A stretch of 64,000 nt of DNA from Stenomitos frigidus ULC18 (GTDB lineage Bacteria > Cyanobacteriota > Cyanobacteriia > Leptolyngbyales > Leptolyngbyaceae): the NCBI RefSeq assembly GCF_003003795.1, contig NZ_PVWK01000031.1, forward strand, positions 1 to 64,000, read 5' to 3'. A program made the position numbers and the translations under genes. The notes under the pieces were generated by a model, which saw nothing but the letters and a program-made list of their open reading frames with translations, made no database searches and was not told the origin of the DNA. This document shows, one piece after another, positions 26,560-34,875 of the stretch (positions are counted from its first letter, which is position 1; every line of letters begins with the position of its first letter).

Positions 26560-27855
26560 TTAGGCACTGGCTTGGGCCAGTTTTTTGGACGACTGCTCCT
26601 GAGAGGCCTCTTGAGATGCTTCTTCCAGCAGTACTTCATAGAGCTTTCCAAGCTGAGTGGCAACGCCGTCCCAGCTAAACGTAGTTTCAACGCGCTTTCT
26701 GGCCGCCTGTCCCAACGTATGGCGCCAGGTAGGATTCAGTAACAGGCGATCGATCGATGCCGCAAACGCCGCGACATCTTTAGGTGGCGCCAATAGCCCT
26801 GTGCGCTCTGGTACAACTGTAAACTGCAGTCCACCAACATCGCTGCCAACAACAGGCGTACCACAGGCCATTGCCTCGATCGTCACCAGCCCAAACGGTT
26901 CATAGTGACTGGGAACAACACAAACATCGGCGGCTGCATAATAAGACGGCAGGTCATCTTGACTGAGTCGACCAGCGAATTGAGTCACGCCTTCAAGACC
27001 CAATTCCGACACAATACTCTCGATTCGCTCACGCTCATCGCCATCACTGTGCCCCGGACGACTGCCACCACCAATAATCAGTCGCACATTCTCAGTCTTT
27101 CTCGCCTGACAGGCATCAACAGCTCGCAAGAGCGTTTCAATCCCTTTACGAGGATCAAAGCGCCCGACATACAGAACGACTTTCTCATCTGGCGCAATCC
27201 CCAATGCTTGACGGGCATCGGCCTGCGTCACTGTACCGAAGTGATCAATGCGCGTACCACAAGGAATGATGTCAATACTGCCCCGAGATGAAACGAGCGA
27301 TCGCATGTGATCACGTTCTTGAGGACTGGTCGCCACCACACGATTTACAGTTTCTAGACATGTTTTTTCGACGGCCAGACGCGTTTTCGCAATGAGCGGA
27401 ATCGTTGAAACAGACTTGTATTTCACGGCTCCCAGCGAATGGTAGGTATGTGCCTGCGGGATTGACAGCTTTTTGCTGAGATCCATACCAACCCAAGAAG
27501 AAAGCCAGTAATTGCTATGAATCAACCGATAAGGAGCATCCAACTGCTTCTGGAAATCTAGGAACCCCTGTACAAACTCTGGCAAAAACTCAAAAATTTC
27601 ATCTCGAGGAATAAACTCTTGCGGGCCAGCAGTCAAGCGAATCGTGCGGCAGTGTGCGTTGTGCTCGACGATCGCTGCTTGATCAGCACTTACACGACGA
27701 GTAAACATATCGACGTGCCAACCCTGATGAGAGAGAGCCTCACCAACATTACGAACGTAGACGTTTTGTCCTCCGGCTTCTTCTTTCCCTACTTCGATGG
27801 CTGGATCACCATGAACAGAGATCAGAGCGAGACGTTTTCGATTTAAAAAAACCAT
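26560..27855 (-). CDS. GT4-family glycosyltransferase
   Basis: GT-B fold retaining glycosyltransferase of family 4. N-terminal RLALISVHGDPAIEVGKEEA then GGQNVYVRNVGEALSHQGW is the pattern of sucrose-phosphate-synthase/MshA-like enzymes. The C-terminal donor site shows VVLYVGRFDPRKGIETLLRA and the E-x7-E motif in VPSHYEPFGLVTIEAMACGT. Donor and acceptor cannot be told; a sucrose-type or glycolipid role is possible. ATG at 27855 (MVFLNRKRL) is preferred to the TTG at 27891. The last ~20 residues are Gln/Ser-rich (SQEASQEQSSKKLAQASA). About 1 kb of empty DNA lies upstream. Confidence 0.88.
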   Translation of the reverse strand: MVFLNRKRLALISVHGDPAIEVGKEEAGGQNVYVRNVGEALSHQGWHVDMFTRRVSADQAAIVEHNAHCRTIRLTAGPQEFIPRDEIFEFLPEFVQGFLDFQKQLDAPYRLIHSNYWLSSWVGMDLSKKLSIPQAHTYHSLGAVKYKSVSTIPLIAKTRLAVEKTCLETVNRVVATSPQERDHMRSLVSSRGSIDIIPCGTRIDHFGTVTQADARQALGIAPDEKVVLYVGRFDPRKGIETLLRAVDACQARKTENVRLIIGGGSRPGHSDGDERERIESIVSELGLEGVTQFAGRLSQDDLPSYYAAADVCVVPSHYEPFGLVTIEAMACGTPVVGSDVGGLQFTVVPERTGLLAPPKDVAAFAASIDRLLLNPTWRHTLGQAARKRVETTFSWDGVATQLGKLYEVLLEEASQEASQEQSSKKLAQASA

Positions 27856-28898
27856 AGTCTTTTGAGCTTTGTTCCTAACTAGAGTTGACAAATACCGAGC
27901 GTGACGAGTGCCAGGCTAGTTATCTTGAAAAGCAAAACCTGCCTTATCTTTAACGATTTCAAATGAACACTAATTCTAAAAGCTGCCGTTGCAATCACAT
28001 CACTCCAAAGAGAGAACATATAGTACTCAATATGGTGAACTAATTAGCTGAACTGAGCGGCTCAAGTCTCTCAAAAGCAGGCTCATAGCACTCATAAAAT
28101 TACAGGCATGCACATCAGGAGTGTGAGACAAAGTCTTATCAGCTACACAAGAGCGTTCTAACGATTGATCAATATTGTTCACTATGCCAGCATCTTACGA
28201 GCCTCATCAGATCTTTCTAGAGAAAACCAAACATTCTTTTGAAAAAAATCTGCCGGACACACACATTACCGACTAACAAAGCCGGAAACAGTTCAAAGGG
28301 CTACAAAAAGAGGTTACGCTAATGAGCATAAATCTTTAACTAGCTGACAAGAACTTTACCATAAGTCAGCGATTAAGGCACCTTAAAAATAAGCAAGAGT
28401 GACATCTAGAAGAGCGTGAGATTGTGCTGCTTGTATTCTCTACGACCTGAGCCTAAGCCGCATAATCAAAGAACACATTGGCAGTACAAAAGCGACCGTT
28501 TAAGAGTTGCAGAGCTTTGACAAGAGAAAATTCGTGACTAGCGGCTAATGTCTCAGTTACGTACTTGTAACAAATGTGACTTTAGCTCGTTCGTTCAATC
28601 TATAACCAAAATCTATTGCCAAAGAAATAAAAATAAACTTTTCTGATATGTCCGTCTATACGTCACCCTAGAGCTTAGAGCACTGGGATCAAAGGTGGGG
28701 ATGGGGGCAACGCCCCCAACTAGAGTCTTCGCCCTTTAGCTAAGGCTTATGGCCGTTTCCAAATGGCGGTAAGTACCTCATTTGGCTTAATGAACGGTTA
28801 AATCACTGTTTACCAGTTGTGGCCTAAGTCCTAGAGGTCAGCCCTAACTTACAGAGTCTCGTCTCATAATGGGAGGAGATGCTTTACATGGCTTCATC
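27856..28898. other. Long spacer between divergent genes
   Basis: About 1 kb with no coding pattern on either strand. It contains a GC-rich hairpin element at 28686-28718 and an imperfect hairpin around 28751-28770. Promoters for both flanking genes are expected. I see no tRNA or known riboswitch. Confidence 0.45.
28686..28718. repeat. Dispersed repeat with TGGGGGC/GCCCCCA hairpin
   Basis: GGGATCAAAGG followed by a perfect 7-bp stem, TGGGGGC (28702-28708) and GCCCCCA (28712-28718), with an AAC loop. A homologous copy, with the same leading GGGATCAAAG and the same stem, is at 59652-59684 some 31 kb away. Non-coding dispersed element. Confidence 0.7.
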
Positions 28899-30410
28899 AT
28901 GACGAGAGACTTACGAGGGTTCATCAAACAGTTAGAGCAACGCGGGCAACTGCGACGGATTACAGCTCTAGTCGATCCAGATTTAGAGATTGCCGAAATT
29001 GCCCAGCGCATGTTGCAAAAAGGTGGCCCAGCGCTGTTGTTTGAGAATGTCAAAGGCTCTCCCTATCCTGTGGCAGTGAATGTGATGGGTACAGTAGAGC
29101 GCGTCTGCTGGGCAATGAATCTAGACCAACCTGCCGAACTAGAAGCATTGGGCAAAAAGTTAGCACTGTTGTATCAACCCAGGCCGCCAAAAACAGTGCC
29201 GCAGGCGATCGCACTCGGACAGGCACTCTTCGATGTCCTCAAAGCCAAACCTAGCCGCGATTTACTGCCGCCCTGTCATCAAGTGGTGCTGAAAGGCGAT
29301 GAGGTTGATCTCACCCAACTGCCGCTGTTGAAGGTTTATCCAGACGATGCCAATAAAGTAGTGACGCTGGGCTTGATGATTACAAAGGACTGTGAAAACA
29401 AAACAATCAATGTTGGCGTGTATCGCTTGCAGTTGCAGTCTAAAAATACGATGACGGTGCAGTGGCTTTCGGTACGGGGAGCAACACGCCATCTCCGCAA
29501 AGCTGCAGAACGGGGACAAAAGCTAGAAGTCGCGATCGCACTGGGCGTTGATCCACTCTTGATCATGGCAGCCGCAACCCCTCTGCCGATCGATCTGTCA
29601 GAGTGGTTGTTTGCAGGACTGTACGCCGGAGAAGGGGTGCATCTCGCTAAGTGCAAAACAGTGGATTTACAGGTGCCCGCCGATGCAGAAATTGTACTGG
29701 AGGGCACGATTACTCCTGGTGAAACGGGCGTGGACGGTCCCGCTGGTGACCACATGGGCTTCTATGGCGGCGTCAACGAAGCGGCCCCGCTGATTCGGTT
29801 TCACTGCATGACCCATCGCAAAAACCCGATCTATCTCACCACCTTCAGCGGTCGTCCACCCAAGGAAGACGCGATGATGGCGTTGGCGCTGAACCGCATT
29901 TATACGCCGATCTTGCGGCAACAGGTGCCCGAAATTGTCGATTTCTTCCTGCCCATGGAAACGTTGAGCTATAAGACCGCGATCCTGGCGATCGACAAAG
30001 CTTACCCGGGTCACGCTCGTCGCGCCGCACTTGCGTTCTGGAGCGCGTTACCGCAGTTTACCTACACCAAGTTTGTCATTGTCGTGGATAAAGACATCAA
30101 CATCCGTGATCCGCGTGCAGTGGTCTGGGCGATCGCGTCCAAAGTTGACCCAGCCCGCGATGTCTTCATCCTGCCTGAAACCCCGTTTGACTCACTCGAT
30201 TTTGCCACCGAGAAAGCAGGCTTGGGCGGACGGATGGGCATTGATGCCACAACCAAGATTCCACCCGAAACCGATCGCGTCTGGAATACGCCGTTGGAAT
30301 CTGATCCGGATACAGCGGCAATGGTCGATCGGCGCTGGGCACAGTACGGCTTGGCAGACCTGAACTTAGGAGAAGTCAACCCGAATCTGTTTGGCTACGA
30401 TATGCGCTAG
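28899..30410 (+). CDS. ubiD: UbiD-family decarboxylase
   Basis: Prenyl-FMN-dependent (de)carboxylase of the UbiD family. The cyanobacterial homologue acts on the 4-hydroxybenzoate-derived head group in plastoquinone synthesis, by family knowledge. The reading runs MTRDLRGFIKQLEQRGQLRR, IAQRMLQKGGPALLFENVKG, TLGLMITKDCENKTINVGVY, and a conserved GPAGDHMGFYGG region. Length 503 aa fits E. coli UbiD (~497). I choose ATG at 28899, which matches the family start; an in-frame ATG at 28869 adds ten residues. The partner UbiX is not in the window. Confidence 0.92.
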   Translation: MTRDLRGFIKQLEQRGQLRRITALVDPDLEIAEIAQRMLQKGGPALLFENVKGSPYPVAVNVMGTVERVCWAMNLDQPAELEALGKKLALLYQPRPPKTVPQAIALGQALFDVLKAKPSRDLLPPCHQVVLKGDEVDLTQLPLLKVYPDDANKVVTLGLMITKDCENKTINVGVYRLQLQSKNTMTVQWLSVRGATRHLRKAAERGQKLEVAIALGVDPLLIMAAATPLPIDLSEWLFAGLYAGEGVHLAKCKTVDLQVPADAEIVLEGTITPGETGVDGPAGDHMGFYGGVNEAAPLIRFHCMTHRKNPIYLTTFSGRPPKEDAMMALALNRIYTPILRQQVPEIVDFFLPMETLSYKTAILAIDKAYPGHARRAALAFWSALPQFTYTKFVIVVDKDINIRDPRAVVWAIASKVDPARDVFILPETPFDSLDFATEKAGLGGRMGIDATTKIPPETDRVWNTPLESDPDTAAMVDRRWAQYGLADLNLGEVNPNLFGYDMR

Positions 30411-30561
30411 CGAAAGCTGAACTTAATGCCCTGAAATGTTTGCTTTGACGGTTTGGCTGTTGCGGGTCTCTTCGGCAACGGGGCGATCGTCTATGGGCGT
30501 AGGGACAAACTGGGGCATACTTTAGCGGTGCCAGAGCCAAGCCGAACAGGATGTAAACCGA

Positions 30562-31344
30562 ATGAAACTCATGTTTTGGCTGGCGACTGCTCTGCTAATC
30601 GCTTGTACCACAGGCTGTACCTGTACAACAGACCATCGGTATAATGAGGAACAGTTACAGCGCTTGCTCACTACCAAGAAATGTCAAGGCTGCGATCTTT
30701 GGCGAGCAAACCTTTTTGAGGCAAATTTAGCCAAAGCCAACCTGCGGGGCGCAGATTTAGTTGGTGCCCAGTTAGAGGCTGCTGATCTACGCGAAGCCGA
30801 TCTCACTGGCGCAAAATTTGCGTTTTATCAGAGTGGTACTAGTATCTACAACTCTTGTACTGGTTTAGACATCACAGGTTCCTTGCTTAGAGCAAACTTG
30901 AGCGATGCAAAGTTAGAAGGGGCAAAGTTGACAGGAGTAAATATGGGTGGTGCCGTCCTCGACCATGCTGTCTTAAGAGGAGCTTCCATGAGTGGCGCAC
31001 AATTGGTTTCTACACAGCTCAACTTAGCCGATCTAAGGCGTGTATATCTCGATCGCGCAATCTTATTTGGGGCAAATTTACAAGGAGCTGATCTTAGAGA
31101 TGCACATTTAGATGCTGCCGAGTTTAATCAAGCCAATTTGAGTGGAGCAAATTTGAGCGGTGCTGACTTAAACAGGGCAGACTTCAGCGGCGCTAACTTA
31201 AGCGGAGCCAATTTGAGTGGCGCTAACTTAAAGTCCGTTAAGTTCCAAAAGGCAAATTTAATAGGCGTTAAGTTAGATGGCGCACAACTCGACGGAGCTA
31301 ATTTCACACAAACAATCATGCCGGATGGCAAGCGTCATCGGTAG
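30562..31344 (+). CDS. Pentapeptide-repeat lipoprotein
   Basis: 260 residues. The N-terminus MKLMFWLATALLIACTTGCT is a lipoprotein signal with Cys after T-T-G (or L-I-A). A short Cys-containing segment follows (TKKCQGCDLWRANL), then about 35 pentapeptide repeats of the A(D/N)LxG type, e.g. GANLSGADLNRADFSGANLS. These fold as a right-handed quadrilateral beta-helix. One repeat run is interrupted at about residues 90-110 (KFAFYQSGTSIYNSCTGLDI). Likely anchored to a membrane facing the periplasm or lumen. Function unknown; such proteins are very common in cyanobacteria. Confidence 0.9.
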   Translation: MKLMFWLATALLIACTTGCTCTTDHRYNEEQLQRLLTTKKCQGCDLWRANLFEANLAKANLRGADLVGAQLEAADLREADLTGAKFAFYQSGTSIYNSCTGLDITGSLLRANLSDAKLEGAKLTGVNMGGAVLDHAVLRGASMSGAQLVSTQLNLADLRRVYLDRAILFGANLQGADLRDAHLDAAEFNQANLSGANLSGADLNRADFSGANLSGANLSGANLKSVKFQKANLIGVKLDGAQLDGANFTQTIMPDGKRHR

Positions 31345-31425
31345 AGGAGATTTTTCTAGTTGCTTTTCAACATCGTCAGTGTTGGCCTCCTAGGCATCAG
31401 TTTTTGAGGAACTAGCTTAGAAGAC

Positions 31426-31680
31426 TTAGCTGCCGGGTGGTGTGCGGTGTACCCCAAAATATTTTTCGCTACGATAGCGCAACCAAACGCGCAACGCTTG
31501 CGGAATCTGGTCTTTCTGTTCTTTTGTCAGAGTGTTGTAGAGTGCCAGTGCTTTCTCACGCTCACCCCGACACGCCGCGTTGTTGTGAGCCTCCCAGTAG
31601 CTACGAGCCACACGAATCCGCCGACAGACTTCTTTGACTAACGCGGCTCCTGTGAGCGGTGGTTCTGGTTTCTGTGCCAT
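31426..31680 (-). CDS. Conserved small cyanobacterial protein, 84 aa
   Basis: Basic, soluble, helical protein from ATG at 31680: LVKEVCRRIRVARSYWEAHN, EREKALALYNTLTKEQKDQI, PQALRVWLRYRSEKYFGVHR. I recognise this as a conserved cyanobacterial hypothetical protein without a known role; the pattern is strong enough to trust the gene. Divergent from arfB, with about 170 bases between the starts. No motif points to a catalytic function. Confidence 0.78.
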   Translation of the reverse strand: MAQKPEPPLTGAALVKEVCRRIRVARSYWEAHNNAACRGEREKALALYNTLTKEQKDQIPQALRVWLRYRSEKYFGVHRTPPGS

Positions 31681-31854
31681 TTGTTTGCATTAAGGCTAAC
31701 TGCTGCGATCGTACCGTGTCTGTTTGTTGAAGCGATCGCCTTCAAACACACTAAAACCTCTGCTTAGTAGAGCCAGCAATGGATCGACTGCTTTATGCTT
31801 GAGTCATATCTACTGCAAAAGCGATCGCGCATCGCCCCATTCCCCGCAAGCACC

Positions 31855-32268
31855 ATGCTACAGATCTCCAACACCGTCAGCATTCCAGAACAAGAGATTG
31901 AGCTAAGCGCCATTCGCTCTCAAGGTGCGGGCGGGCAAAACGTTAACAAAGTGGCAACGGCGATCCATCTTCGCTTTGATGTGGTCAATTCCTCGCTGCC
32001 CGATCGCTACAAAGAACGAGTGTTAAAGCTTACCGATCAACGACTGACTAAAGATGGCGTCATTGTAATCAAAGCTCAGGAGCACCGTAGCCAGGAGCAA
32101 AACCGCGAAGATGCCTTGAAGCGTTTACAAGCATTGATTAAGAGCGCGATCGTGCTACCCAAACCCCGCAAGCCCAGTAAGCCATCCCGGAGTTCTCAAC
32201 GCAAACGACTCGACAACAAAACCAAGCGCGGACAAATCAAACTCTTGCGTGGCAAGGTGACAGATTAA
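31855..32268 (+). CDS. arfB: Alternative ribosome-rescue factor ArfB (YaeJ type)
   Basis: Peptidyl-tRNA hydrolase that rescues ribosomes stalled without a stop codon. The catalytic GGQ is in IRSQGAGGQNVNKVATAIHL. The C-terminal basic tail that enters the mRNA channel is present (KPRKPSKPSRSSQRKRLDNK, TKRGQIKLLRGK). ATG at 31855 (MLQISNTVSIPEQEIEL) gives 137 residues, the usual size; the ORF continues upstream to 31795 with 20 poorly conserved residues. Stand-alone gene. Confidence 0.93.
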   Translation: MLQISNTVSIPEQEIELSAIRSQGAGGQNVNKVATAIHLRFDVVNSSLPDRYKERVLKLTDQRLTKDGVIVIKAQEHRSQEQNREDALKRLQALIKSAIVLPKPRKPSKPSRSSQRKRLDNKTKRGQIKLLRGKVTD

Positions 32269-32330
32269 AGATTCCTTTGACAATTAGCGCCCTTCACAGG
32301 GTCGAATGCCAAATCTGTAGATAGCCTTCT

Positions 32331-32358
32331 GTAGGGACGTTACATGTAACGTCCCTAC
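32331..32358. repeat. Perfect 28-bp palindrome
   Basis: Left arm GTAGGGACGTTACA and right arm TGTAACGTCCCTAC are exact reverse complements with no loop. It lies between the convergent arfB and ycf34 genes and could serve as a hairpin terminator. Variants are at 7303-7332, 26524-26555, 49097-49134 and 53494-53522. Confidence 0.85.
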
Positions 32359-32364
32359 AAACCC

Positions 32365-32389
32365 CTGACCGCTGACCGCTGACCGCTAC
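32365..32389. repeat. GCTGACC heptad repeat
   Basis: About three and a half units of CTGACCG directly follow the palindrome and abut the ycf34 stop codon. Same family as 7372-7425, 38479-38527 and 48120-48160. Confidence 0.75.
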
Positions 32390-32638
32390 CTACGTCGGCA
32401 CTAACTCACCCGGACGCAGTTTTGACCACTTGCCCTTTTCTTCGGCAAAGCTCAGGCAGCCAACCACGTCCCATTCCATCTCAATAATTTCGCCATCCTG
32501 ACGAATGTTGACGTTGATGGTGGGTTCTGTCGCTTCAAAATCTGGCGTTTCAGTCAGGTGCGGCTGTTGATGCTGGTGTTCGACTGCATTGTAGGTAGTG
32601 CAGCGATCGACGTAATGACAGTTGATGCAAATACACAT
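32390..32638 (-). CDS. ycf34: Ycf34 family iron-sulfur protein
   Basis: 82 residues: MCICINCHYVDRCTTYNAVE then EMEWDVVGCLSFAEEKGKWS. The cysteines C2, C4, C7, C13 and the late Cys in V-V-G-C are those conserved in Ycf34, a cyanobacterial and red-algal plastid protein reported to bind an iron-sulfur cluster and to affect photosynthetic electron-transport complexes. Length and start are standard. Single gene, convergent with arfB. Confidence 0.93.
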   Translation of the reverse strand: MCICINCHYVDRCTTYNAVEHQHQQPHLTETPDFEATEPTINVNIRQDGEIIEMEWDVVGCLSFAEEKGKWSKLRPGELVPT

Positions 32639-32870
32639 GGCTTAAACTTCTCGCATCGAAGCGTGAACATTCAGAATGTCAGATGCTTTTCTGTTACTCT
32701 AGCTCAGACGCACTCATCATGCAGCGCTCGCTAGGTTGATTTTCGTTGCCCTGATTTTGGTCGCAACGTGCAGAGAACCGCTAGCAAGGTTAGGCTGTGA
32801 TGAGTGGGTTAGGGCGTTCAGTGGTTTTAACGCCAGATTGTACTATCAGCGATGATTGGATTGAACGGGC

Positions 32871-34298
32871 TTGAATCAGCGTTTGGATTTAAAGTATCAA
32901 CTGAGTGTTCCAGCAGTGTCTTCTGCACTCTCTCCCAAAACATGGCCGTTTAGTCTTGAGTGGCTACCGCACTCAGCCTGTTTAGTGGGTGGTACCGTAC
33001 GCGATGCGTTACTAGAACGAGAGAGCGAGTATCTGGATCTTGATTTTGTGATGCCTGTCGGTGCGGTCGAAACAGCGCAAGCGATCGCCCGACACTACAA
33101 GGCGGGTTTTGTGCTGCTGGATGCCGAACGTCAAATTGCACGTGTCGTGTTTGAGCAGGGTACAGCAGACTTCGCTCAGCAAGTAGGATCATCGCTGGAA
33201 GCTGATTTGGAACGCCGGGACTTCACGGTGAACGCGATCGCCTACAACCCCCATACCGATCAACTCCTCGATCCGCTGCATGGATACGCTGATTTGCAGA
33301 AGCACCAGCTTCGGATGGTGTCTCCCGAAAATTTGCGGGAAGACCCTTTACGTTTATTGCGAGCGTATCGGCAAGCAGCACAACTTGGTTTTACGGTTGA
33401 AGCCGAGACGCGGTTAGTCATCCGTGAACTGGCAGCACTGCTACAACGCATTGCCGCAGAACGGGTGCAATCTGAGCTTAATTACCTGCTGAGTTCAACT
33501 AGAGGCACCACCTGGCTCGCCATGGCATGGCAAGATGCCCTTTTGGGCGACTGGTTTCCCGCTGCGACGGCCCAAAGTTTGGCACTTGTAGCGGCGATCG
33601 ACCAGGCCTCTGTCATGCTCCAAGACACCGTTCCTGCCTTCGCTTGGGAATTATTCAGCCGCATTCGCAATCTACCCAAAAATCAACGTTATCAAGCCTG
33701 GAAGGGGGCGAGTGGGGATCAATCACCCTCACAGAAACTGCCAGAACCGACCGTTTCAGGGTCTACTCGTACCTGGCTAACCACCGCAAAGCTGACAAGT
33801 TTACTGCCCTCCAGGGTGCCTCTGGCAGAACTGCAGCTACGACGGCTGAAATATAGTCGCACGGAGGTACAGGCAGTTAGCACGATTCTGAGATGTTTAC
33901 CACATCTGTGTCCTGCTGCAAAACCTGACGATGCCAATGATGCGACATGGTGTTTTCACCCCGCTCAGCTTAATTTGTCGCTGCGGCAGCAGTACGAATT
34001 CTTTCAAGGTGCCGGGGCAACGTTTCCAGCGATCGCCCTCTTGGCACTGGCTCTTGGCACACCGCTAGAGGCGATCGCTCCGTTAATTCACCGCTTTCTC
34101 ACGCCCGATGATCCCGTTGCTCATGCCACGCCCTTACTCACAGGGCAGGATCTCATGACGGCTTTGCGACTGCCTCCTGGCCCTCGCATTGGGCGCCTAC
34201 TATCCGCTATCCAGCTAGCCAGAGCCGAAGCAAAAATTGGTACAGCGGCTGAAGCACTGCAATTAGCAGCAGAACTCATCGATCGGTGCGAATGCTAA
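32871..34298 (+). CDS. tRNA nucleotidyltransferase / poly(A) polymerase family
   Basis: Class II nucleotidyltransferase that adds C, CC, A or CCA to tRNA 3' ends. The head domain is complete: ACLVGGTVRDALLERESEYL (GG-x-V-R-D), DLDFVMPVG (the D-x-D metal site), RRDFTVNAIAYNP, LLDPLHGYADLQ, and RAYRQAAQLGF. The reported start is TTG at 32871; no ATG fits before the conserved WPFSLEWLPHSACLVGG, so TTG or a nearby GTG is used. The 475-residue length is normal. Cyanobacteria may carry separate CC- and A-adding enzymes; which activity this has is unknown. Confidence 0.9.
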   Translation: MNQRLDLKYQLSVPAVSSALSPKTWPFSLEWLPHSACLVGGTVRDALLERESEYLDLDFVMPVGAVETAQAIARHYKAGFVLLDAERQIARVVFEQGTADFAQQVGSSLEADLERRDFTVNAIAYNPHTDQLLDPLHGYADLQKHQLRMVSPENLREDPLRLLRAYRQAAQLGFTVEAETRLVIRELAALLQRIAAERVQSELNYLLSSTRGTTWLAMAWQDALLGDWFPAATAQSLALVAAIDQASVMLQDTVPAFAWELFSRIRNLPKNQRYQAWKGASGDQSPSQKLPEPTVSGSTRTWLTTAKLTSLLPSRVPLAELQLRRLKYSRTEVQAVSTILRCLPHLCPAAKPDDANDATWCFHPAQLNLSLRQQYEFFQGAGATFPAIALLALALGTPLEAIAPLIHRFLTPDDPVAHATPLLTGQDLMTALRLPPGPRIGRLLSAIQLARAEAKIGTAAEALQLAAELIDRCEC

Positions 34299-34444
34299 AC
34301 GGTAGCCGTTGACCTGGATCGACTGCCTCAAAACCCAAAAGATGCAGGCGCTGTCTCGACCTCACCCATTTTGGTAGCCAGCATGCTCGACAGATTATGT
34401 TAAAGTGATCTTCTCGCTTCTAGAATTTTTGAATCGTTGCTCAG

Positions 34445-34470
34445 CCAGCTTGGATTCAAGCTGGGTTTTT
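34445..34470 (+). terminator. Rho-independent terminator hairpin
   Basis: Perfect 8-bp stem CCAGCTTG (34445-34452) / CAAGCTGG (34457-34464) with loop GATT, followed by GTTTTT. It lies 147 bases after the tRNA nucleotidyltransferase stop and 52 bases before the next start, so it ends the former or attenuates the latter. Confidence 0.8.
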
Positions 34471-34522
34471 GAGCGTTAAGTGATTCGCTGCTCACTCATC
34501 GGTTGTTTTATAAGGGGTACAC

Positions 34523-34708
34523 ATGGCTAAACGCCGCAACCAAAAGAAAGAAAAAGCTCTCCGTAATCAGGCTTACGCCCGGAAGTTTCGCAAGAAAACG
34601 AACACAGGTCGCTTTGGTAGACGACGCACTGATGGCGGAGGCCGTGACGATGCTGAGGGCGATCAAGAGGGCGCAGCTCGGACTGGTGAAGGCGCTGCTG
34701 ACGCTTAA
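34523..34708 (+). CDS. Small, strongly basic cyanobacterial protein, 61 aa
   Basis: The ATG at 34523 follows a good ribosome site (AAGGGG, eight bases upstream). The N-terminal MAKRRNQKKEKALRNQAYAR then KFRKKTNTGRFGRRR is Lys/Arg-rich, as in a conserved small cyanobacterial protein family; the C-terminus is acidic and Gly-rich (DGGGRDDAEGDQEGAARTGE). It probably binds RNA or ribosomes, by charge only. A longer overlapping frame (34503-34811) exists in another phase but lacks the ribosome-site spacing. Confidence 0.72.
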   Translation: MAKRRNQKKEKALRNQAYARKFRKKTNTGRFGRRRTDGGGRDDAEGDQEGAARTGEGAADA

Positions 34709-34875
34709 GCACACTCTTTTTGAGCTAAGAAAAGCACTGCATAGCGCTTCGGTTGTTTGGACTCTCACGGCTCGATCGCATGCCATCACGCTAACAGCAG
34801 AGAGAATGTAACAGTAATTAGACAAGCCCTCGAAGCTGAGACAGCTTTGGGGGCTTGCTTGCTTGGACGTTTCGG

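Noticed and set aside
34503-34811. 102-codon frame overlapping the small basic gene
   Set aside because: The competing frame at 34523 has AAGGGG at proper distance and a family-like basic N-terminus; the longer frame has neither.
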